Origin: Pachyseris speciosa
Taxonomy: Eukaryota > Cnidaria > Anthozoa > Scleractinia > Pachyseridae
Length of the DNA stretch: 64,000 bases
Direction of reading: 5' to 3'
Assembly: GCA_016490735.1 (NCBI GenBank)
Contig: JAEMWC010000449.1
Coordinates: 622,501 to 686,500, forward strand
In this document: positions 30,823 to 41,790 of the stretch, piece after piece
Layout of the letters: every line of letters starts with the position of its first letter
Numbering within the stretch: position 1 is the first letter of the stretch
Notes under the pieces: generated by a model
Told to the model about the DNA's origin: nothing
The model's input: the letters and a program-made list of their open reading frames with translations, nothing else
The model's database searches: none
Translations under genes and position numbers: made by a program

Positions 30823-32286
30823 ACCTTGTATGTCAAAAAATTGATCGCAAATTGTTGAGAAACAATAGTGAAATTTTTTCATACCGTTTTCAAGAAAGCA
30901 AACAAAAAATTGTGGGAGCATCGATCCATCAAAGAGTTGGTGTTTAAAAATAACGAAACCATTTTGAGCTACCTTAAATAGAAAAGCAACATGGATGCTT
31001 TTTAGTATTACTTGCTTTTTACTTTTGAAAAGGGGGGGGGGGTAAAGCGCTCCAGCCCCTCCTCCTGTGCGGTCCCACATCATGTGGGTTACACCAGTTT
31101 GCAGGCCCGAATTAATGTTAGTTTTACTTCCTTGTTACCTTTAACGTCGCTTTTCTTGAAGAAGAGCCACTGAGCTGTGTCTATTTATTTTTGAGCCTGA
31201 GGCAGCAAGCATTTCTTCTTCAATCTGATTTCCAGTTAACCGGGACGCAGGCCATAATCAAAGGAACTGGCTCCGTTATTTATTTATTTATTTATTCATT
31301 TATTTTTCTAATAGGTGGTTTGCAGCCAATCTCTGGAGACACAGATAACAACGGTGAAATGACCAACTGCTGGTGGACGAACAAAAGGAGCTAATGAGAG
31401 ATCTATTGTTTACGTCCACCGGCATGGCGGCGATGACGTAACGTGAAAACCACCTATACGGTTGTTTAAGTTATTTCGATGTCGAGTCTCGAATTTCCTG
31501 CACATTCGTAAGCTCGGATAATATTGAGCCCACCTGCTGAAGTTTACCAGACGTTGTTTTACGATATCAATGACCTAGACATGGGCTAAAGTCCGCACAA
31601 CAATTGCGCTCGATTGACGGATTGAAAAATGGATCTTATAAGACCCAGGAATATGCTGGATGACGGCAAATATTGTTTGACAAATATTGATAGGTGATCG
31701 TTTGTGCCAATATATTTTAGCTATTGTTCTGCTCGGAAAACTTTCCAAACATACAACTTATTCCAAACTAGCCGCCAATTTGTTATTCTTTTGTTTTCAT
31801 GTTAATTAGCCCTCTTTACCTCATTTTCACTTCAAAATTCTTTTGTATTTTGTACATGTTGACGAGACAAAGAGGGCTAATTAACATGCAAACAAAAGAA
31901 CAATAAATTGGCCGTCATTTTGGAATAAGGTGTATAACATGCGCGGGAAAATGCACGCAGGAAAATCGAAAGCTTTCTTTTCTCCAAAACAAAAAGAAAA
32001 CAATTTAGGCTGGAAACGCTTGCTGCTGATTGTTGTGTCTTTGTTAATTCACATTTGGGGCTAGTGACGTTTTCTAAACCGATACTACTTTCCATAAATT
32101 AAAATTTGATTCGTGCGGAACTTTCATCAAGATCATCCACAAAGTATGCCAGTTTTCCAGTATTCAAGATCGTTTTCTCTCCAGCACTTGATCAATAATC
32201 GCAGCTTTTTACCGGCGTCACAAAATGTTTCGTTAGCTATTGTAGTTTAAAATGTTTATTCTCCTTTTGTGTGTTTCGTTCAAAAG
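30823..32286. other. segment specific to unit 3
   Basis: Not in units 1 or 2. The right part (31940-32286) resembles the flank of receptor 5 (61735-61935), for example in the AGCTTTCTTTTCTC and TTTGTGTCTTTG areas. It may therefore be an older version of the receptor 3' flank rather than a new insertion. Contains a MITE (31754-31932). No gene seen. Confidence 0.45.
31754..31932. mobile_element. 179-bp MITE with TA target duplication
   Basis: Inverted repeats of about 65 bp start CAACTTATTCC at the left and CACCTTATTCC (reverse strand) at the right. TA flanks both ends. Consistent with a Tc1/mariner-type non-autonomous element. Confidence 0.75.
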
Positions 32287-32536
32287 TAGTAAACAGATTG
32301 GCCATAAAATGAAATACTTAAGATTGAAATGATTGACGAGAACTACCTTAGATAGTACATCCATACATAACACGATAAAATTTCAAAGCTAATAGCTTGT
32401 GGAGTCGTGTACAAAAATATGATGCCACTAAAACACAATTGGAAAAAAAATGAATTAAATTAAAACCTTCTTAGAAAGCTGCCCGAGGAATGGGCTCCTT
32501 TTTGTTTCCGTTTCCATAACGCAAGCACAGTTTGTG

Positions 32537-33424
32537 TTACATTGTATGAAGTTCAATAGGATGGACAATACTTGAATTCGCAGCCTTCCTGCAAATCAGC
32601 TGGTTGTACATTTCTTTCCTGATCTCTTGCATTCTTATGGCATAAATCAGAGGATTGACCATTGAACACGCGTAATATAGCGCATACACAGATAACTTGA
32701 TGTGAAATTGTGTCGTTGAGGGCAGTTCATTCAACGTATCAAACAGAATGAGTGAATAAGTGGCATAGGGTAGAATGGTCAGTATAGAAACAATGCTAAC
32801 TATGAATAGGGTAATGGACAGTTTCCTGTCTGAAGCAACTGCGCCACCAGGGAGGGGAGGGGGACTACTTTTAACTTTCATAATAATGATGACGTAAGAC
32901 AATGTAAGTATCAAAAGGGTGAGAACAATTAATGATGCCCACAGGTAATAACTACCTACTTGTATCAACAGATATAAGACAGTATCAACAGATGCTAGAA
33001 GTAAAGCCAGCAACCAACTGGAAATGATGGTTTTAAAGTAAAACCATTCTTCAGTTAAGCAGTGTTTAAAGGGAAAAAGTGTTGCATGAAGGCGCTCTAG
33101 AGAAAGTGAGCAAAGATTAATCAAACAAGCTATTGGAAACGTGTCAAATATGATAGAAATACTGACGTTTTGCCAGTTAAATCCAATTCCATAACCCTTC
33201 TCCAAATAGTATATTTCCAAAGGTCCCGTCACTGCTCCCACAAGTAGATCAGCCACAGTCAGGTTTATTATCAGGTACGTACTGCGCTTACGTAACTGGT
33301 GGTTTCGTGCGAAAGCGATGACAGTGAAGGCGTTTATTGTCACTATCACAATAGATTCAGTGACGAGCACTGCCAACCAGATTGTACCCTCTTGAGAAGA
33401 AAGAAAAGAAGCAGTCTCAGTCAT
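32537..33424 (-). CDS. class A orphan GPCR, receptor 3
   Basis: A complete 295-residue receptor. It has the same landmarks as receptor 1: NLTVAD, ERL after TM3, Trp in TM4, SSPPPLPGG in the third loop, ILP in TM6, NPLIY in TM7, helix 8 with a cysteine, and a tail ending in Met. It differs most in the N-terminus (MTETASFL, lacking the Asn-Glu-Thr sequon) and the first outer loop (EKGYGIG for EPGYASG), the places most likely to face ligand. The start chosen is the first Met in frame after the conserved upstream acceptor. It lies in unit 3 between the exon islands at 30588 and 35677, antisense to them. Confidence 0.92.
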   Translation of the reverse strand: MTETASFLSSQEGTIWLAVLVTESIVIVTINAFTVIAFARNHQLRKRSTYLIINLTVADLLVGAVTGPLEIYYLEKGYGIGFNWQNVSISIIFDTFPIACLINLCSLSLERLHATLFPFKHCLTEEWFYFKTIISSWLLALLLASVDTVLYLLIQVGSYYLWASLIVLTLLILTLSYVIIIMKVKSSPPPLPGGAVASDRKLSITLFIVSIVSILTILPYATYSLILFDTLNELPSTTQFHIKLSVYALYYACSMVNPLIYAIRMQEIRKEMYNQLICRKAANSSIVHPIELHTM

Positions 33425-35214
33425 TTCCTGTTATCATCCACTCCTGTTCATTCCATGAAATGGCTCGCTAAGGTAGAAAACAGGAAATAAATATTAATTT
33501 TGAAGGATAATTCGGTGTCTCAACGAAATGTGTTCTAGCTCTATTTGCTCTATTTGTAACCATCGTCTAAGAAGCTTAGATAATGCATTGATCGATGTAA
33601 ATTTTATACGAGTTGCCAGTCTTTACTTCAAGCTTATTTATCACTAACTATTGAGTAACTTGATGAACAAGGATGATATTGTGGCAAAAGCCTCATGTGA
33701 CACACGAAAATGAAGCCGAGATGACGGATGGTATAATTATGTTGGTTAAGTTTACTGTTGGTTTTCCGGGGCTTCTCTTCGCACTCAGTTTTTTTTTTCC
33801 GTTTTCTTCTTCTCGTTCTCTCAAATCGAAAAACAAACTAAACAGTAACAAGAGCAGAAACACAAGAAGCACACTCACTCAAAAGCATTGTCCTAAAGCG
33901 CAGAGTCCATTTAAAATCGCTCGAATCACTTTTGGGATTTTGCAAATAACAAGGAAGTTTTTGTTCCTCTGAATATTTACCTTTGAAATGGACCACAGCA
34001 CACTCTATTCAGAAAGCGAAAACGCATATATCAAATAAATTGAAATGTTTAAAATGATCGACCAATCGAAGAATGTACTATCATCTTGTATATTTGTTCC
34101 TGATGCCGTTCCTGACCACTTCTGAATGCCTTCTTTTCTGATGAGTAACCGGGATTTGTTCTGCTACCGAATATAACTCACCCCTTTTGTTATGAGTTTC
34201 ACCAGAGTCGTTTATCTTCAATTTTGCATCGAAAACCAATGCCAGTTAGGCGCTGTATCCTTGTACGGATAAAAGCGGAACCAATTTGGTCTAAATCAGC
34301 TGCTATACCAGACGGTAGCAGGATGAGTCAAATTATAATAAAGGGTGAACTATTGATGCAAATTACCCTCTACTTTCACCCGAAGAAAAATTAATTTTAA
34401 GCAAACTTATTCGCAATTGGTCTAAAAAAGTTGCGTTATTTTGTATAATTTGGCGATTTCCTTTACCGATCCCGACATGAAATCAATCATCTTATGAAAC
34501 TTTCCCTGTTTGAACATGAAATATATTCCGATTGGCTGAGTTGTCACTTCAGATGTTTTCATCTGAGTCATTTTAGTTTTCCATAAAGAGAAAAACAAAA
34601 TATCCACACGCGATCAGTAAGTTTACTTTGGTCTGAAAATGATCCATCTGTTTTCAGACTTATTATTCATAAGTGCTCACCATGAATTCCGTCAAGTTGT
34701 CTTGCTATGCAACCTTTCTTGAAAAAAAAAAAAAAACTGCTCTACAATCTAATCTATTTTTGAGTACAGTCGACAGGTGGCCGTCTAGGTCACGAGCACT
34801 TATCATTTGGGTTACTTGCAACAGGGGACGTTGCCAAGAGACAGTGACGTACAGTTTGGTAACGCCAATTTTGTATTGAGGGCGAACTAGTTCTCAACAG
34901 GCTATAAGCTGCTTTTAGGCTGGATCTCTGTGCTCAAAGTATTATCTCGTGATATAACCGAATTTCAATGCGCAAAGATTGCCAATGACACTCTGTCACC
35001 CAGCTGACATCGGTTGCCGTGGATTGCATCACCCAGAATGTCTTAACACATTCGTGGGACACACAAAAATGGATTGAAAGACAATTATGATTTATCAGAG
35101 GACCAGAATGTAGAGTAAATGAACCAAAAACTATAGTGTGTCGTCCGTATTTTGGCTGGTCCATTAGGATTTCCTTTGTGGGTGTGTTTTCAGCCTGCAA
35201 AGATATGACAAAAT
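33425..35214. other. receptor 3 upstream spacer
   Basis: Collinear with 4278-6100. Conserved minus-strand splice acceptor at about 33472. Empty site for the Penelope insertion near 33840. No gene seen. Confidence 0.45.
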
Positions 35215-35480
35215 ACCTGGACGGACGTCAGCTTGTAAAGGCGCCTCTGGCAGCCCCTATCAGTCCATATTTGATCTCACCCACCCACCCAAACCACACA
35301 TGAATGTCATAAGAAAGACAGAGATAGACCACCACACCGAGAACTACGTCCCCTGCTCTTTTCGAACAGTGTGTGGGTTCTTTTACTTCCCACAGATTAT
35401 TAGGAACAAGTGTTGTGAGACGGAACCTACGATTTATCGTCCTTATCTGAGAAAACTAGAAAGTCTAACCGTTGAAGAAG
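35215..35480. repeat. dispersed repeat fragment bridging a deletion
   Basis: Lies exactly where unit 3 jumps from the equivalent of unit 1 position 6100 to 14030. Contains AAAGGCGCCTCTGGCAGCC, which is the reverse of part of the SINE body at 27216-27236, then an unrelated segment (CAGTGTGTGGGTTCTTT). No gene. Confidence 0.45.
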
Positions 35481-35676
35481 AGTTTAATGTGGTCAATGTT
35501 ATTGCAGCCTCCCCAGGTTAGAATGCCGTACGCCAAGGACGCGAGAATGATCTTGTAGTAGAAATCCAGGGCTGCAGTTTTGCCCAGAAATAAACTCTTC
35601 TTCAACAGAATTAATTTCAGAGCAAAAGCCTTTCTTAGATCTTTAATGTGTTAACTCCAGGTGAGTTTTACCCCAG

Positions 35677-35799
35677 GGAGCGAGTAGCAGTGGGTAGTAT
35701 GCCATCCTGATGGGGAACCAGCGTATTTCAAGTGGATTAGGAGAAACACTTGTTCATCAAGATTTATCGAACTCTACACAATGGAGTGTGTTACGGTAG
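35677..35799 (+). pseudogene. second HPDGEP-type exon, unit 3 (broken)
   Basis: After CCCCAG the sequence follows the 28103-28221 exon but has lost two bases near 35690 and shifts frame again near 35725. Not functional. Confidence 0.45.
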
Positions 35800-35999
35800 G
35801 TAGAAAGGCTAAGTTAGGAAATAACATTTTATTGATATTGGATACGAGATCTGTTGTCACCAAGAACGAGTCCAGATATTTGCTATCAACGGCAGCTTCT
35901 GTTGCTGGATGAGATATAGTCAAGGTGTCAGTTTGCCAAGTCTGTTTTAAAACTGTTTTTAAACTTTTTAAGGTTAAATTAGACAGAAAGCGGAATCCT

Positions 36000-36034
36000 T
36001 ATTTCATAATCATAATCATAATCATAATCATATT
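36000..36034. repeat. (CATAAT)n short tandem repeat
   Basis: Five to six copies of ATAATC. Marks the end of unit 3 homology. Confidence 0.7.
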
Positions 36035-39000
36035 TCACAACAGTTGCAGCTGATTTAGGGGTGGCGGCGCGGAGGGCCGCGGACCCCTCTTTTTTCTAGT
36101 GGTTTTTGAAAACGTTTCTATAACCAACCGACGTTCAAGTGGTTTTGTGCGTCAGGCGGTTTCTGTGGCATCCTCTTTCTGCATTTTTTGGATCCGTCCC
36201 TGAGTTGAGTTATGAGTGCCCCCGTAATAAAATTAAGACAGACATTAGGTGTGGTCACAGCCAGAGTTTTGTTACTTCCCTAGTGGTGCTTTTACGTCCA
36301 ACAGAGTCAGATTAAGCGAAAGTACTGTGACGGAGCTAACCGGTCGGCGGCTTATCATTAGTTGAAAAATGACTAATAAAAATACGGAGTGCCAGTGCTC
36401 GTTAGTGAACTATAGCCATTTTTCAACTGACAGAGCTCAATTTCAAGGCATATCCGACATGTTTTTAATGTGCAAAATTATGCACGGTAAAGGATGCGCC
36501 ATGCAAATGTGAGGAATCACCTCAAACTTGTCAGTTTATAGCCAGCCTCGTAATGGAGTGATCGATGTGAAATCCATACGAGTTACGGTTTTTCCTCAAA
36601 GTTTGACATGATTGCTTTTCTTGTTCAAATACATATATAGCGCCATAATGTCTAAATGAAAAGTGATGGGCCGAAAGAACAGCTGAAAACAGATAATTGC
36701 TAACAGGTGGTTTTCTCTGTTCTATATTTGGGTGCATGTTATTTGGCAATAATTAAGCATTTCTGATCTATCTAGCTAGAAAATGAAAATCCAGGCCTTT
36801 TCTCTTGGCCTTTTCTCTAGCTTGGATCGTAGAGAAAATACGCACAGTTCTAAGTAAAGGCTTTGGTGAATAAATCAAATACATTCAAGAGGGGCCAAAA
36901 AACGTATTTTATGCGTAAACAAATTTAGACATTCAGCCTGTTCAAAGCTGGAAGGTATTTCATCTATTGGTGTTTCATTATTTGCCATCATTTCTTCATT
37001 CTTTACGTCAGCCCCTTTCTTACTGTTTTGCCTCGCTGGGAATTTTCTGTCTCGCTCCTTGCACTAGCTGCCTATCTGCGTGTGAATTACTTAAAACTGG
37101 TACTGGTCGTTGAGTACCAAAAATAAATCCAAAAAAATTTTTTTTTACTCGAAAGTTGATTCTGTTGATTTGTTTCCTCTTCTTCTCGCACAACACTGAA
37201 CGCTAATAACAGCTAAAAGATATATATTTCTGACTTAATACGGATAATCCATTTGTTAATACCGCACCACAGAACAATCTATGCAGAACGTCAAATAATT
37301 ACTGAAATTATTGACGAATCGAACGATCTGCCGTTTTCATTTTTTGTTTGTAGCGAAAACGGTTGTTTTGCGATCAGCAAGTAATTTTCGTCTTGTTAGC
37401 ACTTAATAAGGATAGATTCGCTCACCCCTTTTCTGCAGCGGAGCGGAACTCAACCTTTTCAGCGCCTTTTGCTTGTGTTGGAGACGTCTCAGGTGAAGTT
37501 TGGTCTCCGGTGATTAAAAAACGAATGTAATTTGCATCAAGTAGGCCACCAGGTTGATAATTTTTAGGTGGCCTCACACAAGAGCTTGTAAGTAAAATCT
37601 AAGTGCACTTGGAACTTAATTTGACTGTGAAGATGTAAGACGTACTTACTTCAACTTTACTTAGTAACCAAGGAGACGTTCTTAGTTGAAAGGATCCGCA
37701 GTTTGCCGCCAAGTATGATCTACACAACACTTGAGAACACACTTCGCCAATAGGAAATGGAGGCCATATTAAAGCGATGTGCACTGGTTCTAGGATTTTG
37801 AGGAAGGGACAGATAAACAACTTGCCAGCTGAGAGCGATCGAAAAATTCAGAATGGATGTCTTGAGATTGGAGGACTCTATGGAACATTTTTTTTTATGT
37901 AAGTATACATAGAAAAAAAAATTGAGATTTTCACATGCACTTGAGTCAAGAGCTAAGCTTAGTTGAAACTAAGTCAGCTCCTAGCGTGAAGCAAAGAAAT
38001 TGTGATATGACAATAGCCCAAGTTAACTATCCTAAGCCCTATGAAAGCTTGCACCGAGCTATCCATATTACGTTTCAAACTACCAAAATTTGTTAGATTA
38101 TTGTTTTTGGTGGAAAAGATTTTCTAAGCTTTCAGTACCTTCCCCCCGTTAAAATTTAACATTTAATGTTGATAAACAGAATGACTTATATACTTAACAA
38201 AAGACTAGCCTACGTAACCCGGCAGGATTTCCCTTAACGAACACGTCTGTGTCGATCGCCATTACTGAGACGCTGCCGTCTTATTGTTGAATTAACTGAC
38301 CCTACACAGGCTCAAACAAAGAAGCTGCTTATGTTTCAGTTGTATATTCTGAATAATGAGCCAGAGTCTCTTAGCAACCAAAATAATAAAAATAAATAAT
38401 AGCTGGGCATCATCTAGCTGAGCTATATACCTTGTTAGTTCCCTATCTCAGCTGGATGCCCAGTAATATAACTCGCAACATTACCGCTATTCCATGATCG
38501 TATTTCGTTTTTCATCTGATAAAGGCACCATTTTCCGCGCAATCGTTTCAGGCTACAGTTTGTAGGCTAATTTGAAGCCTCCCCAGCCTGAAAAACTAGT
38601 AACCAAACGGATTTCCGAGGTGTTACTAAAACGAGTTAACTTAGTAACTGAAGAACGAGTAATGGGGAGAACATTCCCAGGAATAAAAAAAAAAAAAAAT
38701 AAAATAAAAAACCAGAACGAGTAACAGGGAAAAAGGATAAAATAAAAAGGAAAGTAAAAATTTTAGTGGATAAAAATGAAGCAGAAAACCAAATATCATG
38801 AGATGAGTATCGTTCGCTCTACCTAGAACAATGGGTTTCACAAGATTAATCTCAGTTGATTGTAGACGATCGCAGAACATATAGTATGTCTCTGCATTCG
38901 TGCTACGATCGAATAAATGCCATGTTATGAATAAATTATACGCTGTGGTCACGATCGCAGAATCGAAACTACAGTATCTGCGATCATCTGGAACCCAAGC

Positions 39001-39819
39001 TAGTTCAATTCCGATATGAAAAGGCAGAATTATCGCGAGGAAAGCGAAACCCTCGCTGCAGTGACATTCACGTAACAATAACAGAGGGGTAGAAAGCGTA
39101 ACAGTCTGATCTGGGGCTCTGAAGGAAGGATCAAGGCACCCCCCAACTCTCCCCTCATAAAATCGTTCGTGCTCATGATGACAAGCCACAAGCCGACAAC
39201 TGCCGAGGGGAAGTTTGGTCAACATCAATATAGCCAATCACAACAAAGTGATACGCCAAGCATTGTTTTTCGACAACTCTTGTTTTCGAACAAGCAGAGA
39301 AAAGCCAGATTATGGCTTTATTTAAGTACATACGTTGTTGTTGTTGTTAGTTTAGTTCCTGGTGTTGATTGAGGGAATAAAAAGTATGGCAGTTGCCTGC
39401 CATGTTTATAAAACATTCATCATTTACATACTAAAATAAATTATTTCTTATTTATTTTTTTTTTTTATTTAAACATATTTTCAATTGTTTGCCCCCAAAG
39501 CACCTAGGCTTATCAAGGGGGCTTACAATGATACAATAATCAGGCTAAAAAAAAATACAGACAGACACAAACAGCACACAAAAACTAAGTTACAACAAAT
39601 AAGCAAAAACTAAGTTACAACAAAAAATATTGTTGGGAGTTAAGTTCAACAGCCATTACTGAATCTCATGTACCATTGAAGCGAAATGTGGTAACCTAAA
39701 ATCTGTCCAGATTAACAACCCTTTCACATTAAGGGTTTGGAACAAAAGCAGGGAATGGGGAAAGTCATGCACGATGATCACAACAGGATGTAAATCTCCA
39801 GGAGGAACATCAGCCGTCG
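36035..39819. other. old, decayed receptor-unit flanks without a receptor
   Basis: Scattered patches resemble receptor flanks. 36600-36740 resembles 63330-63460 (a GCTAACAG...GTTTTCTC block). 36950-37110 resembles 51370-51500 and 63790-63860 (TTTCTTCATTCTT...). 38200-38300 resembles 42550-42620 and 58660-58720 (CATCTRTGTCACCATTATTGA type). This implies an older unit whose receptor was deleted. A 198-aa minus-strand ORF at 38641-39237 has no recognisable features. A hairpin lies at 36360-36430. No gene is called. Confidence 0.4.
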
Positions 39820-40140
39820 AGCGACTAGATCATTTACCCAGCTTTAATATACCGCTTTTTAAAACCAAGTCGGGACAGAGATCTTTTTATTACAGAACTG
39901 TAACTTTTTGGAATGCCTTAAAACCCCCTTTTAAATTTTAAAGTGAATCTCTTATCATTTTTAAACGTAAAATGAAAAGCCTTCCTTTTAAATCAGTTTT
40001 TAATGTCATAAATTTTTATGTGTAAATTGTTGTTAATAATTTGTTCATCGATAATGTTTGCGCATTTTTAGTGTTTTATTATTATTGTCTCTGAAAGGCC
40101 CCCATGGGGAGTTGACAATAAAAGTTGTATTGTATTGATT
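39820..40140 (+). pseudogene. LINE 3' remnant (C-terminal tail of ORF2 and 3' UTR)
   Basis: Frame fragments encode RSFYYRTVTFWNALKPP, then IIFKRKMKSLPFKS, a pattern typical of the last residues of CR1/Jockey-type LINE proteins, with a stop between. Then GGCCCCCATGGGGAGTTGAC and AATAAAAGTTG with a TTGTATTG-rich end. Heavily 5'-truncated and not functional. Confidence 0.65.
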
Positions 40141-41106
40141 GTACTGTATTATTGTAAAAACAAAACCATTATCTTTCTCAAATCCATACGAAAGGAAGGA
40201 CTAAGCGATGTCCTGGTGTTTCTTTGAGTTGTTCGTTTTTCAGAATTCGTCCCAGCTTGAATTTCCTTTAATCTTTTTTCTTGAATCCAGATTTTCACTT
40301 AACGCCGGTAGTATATTTCGTTCTGATAAATTTCTGTGTCAATATTTGTTCGTCGGAGTACTCGCTGAGCTGTGCCAACTTCATTTGTCCGAAAAGCAAA
40401 TGAAGTGTTCAAAGAATTACCTTTTTGGCTTTTTAAAGCCTTTTTACTGATTGTTTGTCTGTTAATTCACTGGGTGAGATGCGACAAGTTAGATGAAATT
40501 TGATACACCCGCGGTTTTCATCTAGAAGCAGAAGACACGTGAATATGTGAAGAAGAAAACTCATTTATTTAAGAATATCATGAAGAAAAATTTACAACAA
40601 CTATTTACAACTTAAATAAAAGTAATAATTTACATGGAATATCTCGCCTTATACTTTGCTTGCAAAAGTTTAAGTACAAGACTCCACGCCGATCCACCCG
40701 ACAGTCGAACTTCTCAGTTCCAAATAATAAAAAAAAATATATCTAAAAAAATTCAAACAACAACAACTAATGAATTGCTGCCTCTGCAGTTTCGACATCA
40801 AAGTCCTCATTCCTGGGATCACAGGGGACTCTCCTGATTGTCCTAGAACCTCTCAAACAGATGAGGACGGATCTCAATAGTACAAATGACGTTTTTGCTC
40901 TGATCCAGGAGATTGTCTTAGCAGACTGTTACCCCTTCATTAAAGCAATCAGCTCCGCGAGGCGACTGTGATATCTCAAGCATTCTTTACTCATCGCGCC
41001 GGTTGTGATAAACAGTACTGGGGGAGTGATGAATGTTCCGTGCTTTTCATTATCTCCAGATCGTGCATATGTTCGGGTGATGCTGACCCCGCTACTGGTA
41101 TGAAAT
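40141..41106. other. spacer, no gene seen
   Basis: Only short ORFs in repeated or AT-rich DNA. Confidence 0.35.
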
Positions 41107-41547
41107 CTGAATGCGTGACGTTATGTCACCCCAGTGCTTCGTACCTATTGACAAACGTATTAGTTTCAAAATACTGTTGATGACATTCAAGGCATTAAAT
41201 GGACAGTCTCCTGTTTATATCTCCGAGCTTATTTCTCGCTACCAGCCAACTGCTCTACTAAATCTTAATTATGGGCATATAGGTCTTTTACTGTTGCCTC
41301 TGTCTCTCTTCCTTTACCTCTACGTAACTGCAGCAATTCTGTCAACATTTTAAAGTTACAACTTAAAAGCTATCTTTTCAATTCTGTGATTCCACTTAAT
41401 ACATTCTTTCCCTGTATTGCATGAATTTTTAGTATGGTAGTATTTTACACTGTTTATAGTGGTATTTAACAGCTAAATTTTGGTGGTGTAACATTTTATT
41501 TTTTTTTTTTAGGATTACTCTGTAAGAGCATTGAGCATGTATAATGC

Positions 41548-41619
<72 letters not shown>

Positions 41620-41620
41620 G
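41107..41620 (+). pseudogene. LINE 3' remnant with (ATT)n tail
   Basis: Encodes DKRISFKILLMTFKALNG, then SPVYISELISRYQPT, a conserved stretch near the C-terminus of many CR1/L2-type LINE proteins, followed by a disrupted frame and LKLQLKSYLFNSV. Ends in about 24 ATT repeats (41548-41620), the usual kind of 3' tail. Not functional. Confidence 0.7.
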
Positions 41621-41621
41621 T

Positions 41622-41790
41622 TCTATAGGCTGGACACCACTTAAATTCGCTGTCTTCCTGCAAATCAGCCGCTTTCTTGAACTCTTGCATTTCGACGTTT
41701 ACGATAATTACGACGTAAGACGCAGCATAGTATCAAAACAGTGAGAGCAATTAATCATGTCCATAGGTATTCACTACCTATTGATTTTTT
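41622..41790 (-). pseudogene. GPCR remnant (sixth receptor copy)
   Basis: The minus strand matches the 3' part of the receptors: the tail region (TTCCTGCAAATCAGC on plus), then the helix 8 segment CTTGAACTCTTGCATT. It then jumps to the TM5/loop region (GACGTAAGAC, TCAAAACAGTGAGAGCAAT, ATGTCCATAGGTA). TM6 and TM7 are deleted and the N-terminal half is missing. Clearly dead. Confidence 0.75.

Larger units (their letters stand above)
30513..36000. repeat. Tandem segmental duplication, unit 3 (truncated, mosaic)
   Basis: Homology to unit 1 starts at about 2033 of that unit (AGGGTTTATTACTCC). The equivalent of 2300-3105 is replaced by 30823-32286. The equivalent of about 6110-14030 is deleted and replaced by a short repeat segment (35215-35480). 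Homology ends near 35900. Confidence 0.75.

Noticed and set aside
38641..39237. 198-residue minus-strand ORF
   Set aside because: No domain or signal logic, a low-complexity Phe-rich end from a poly-A region, and no conserved copy in related flanks.
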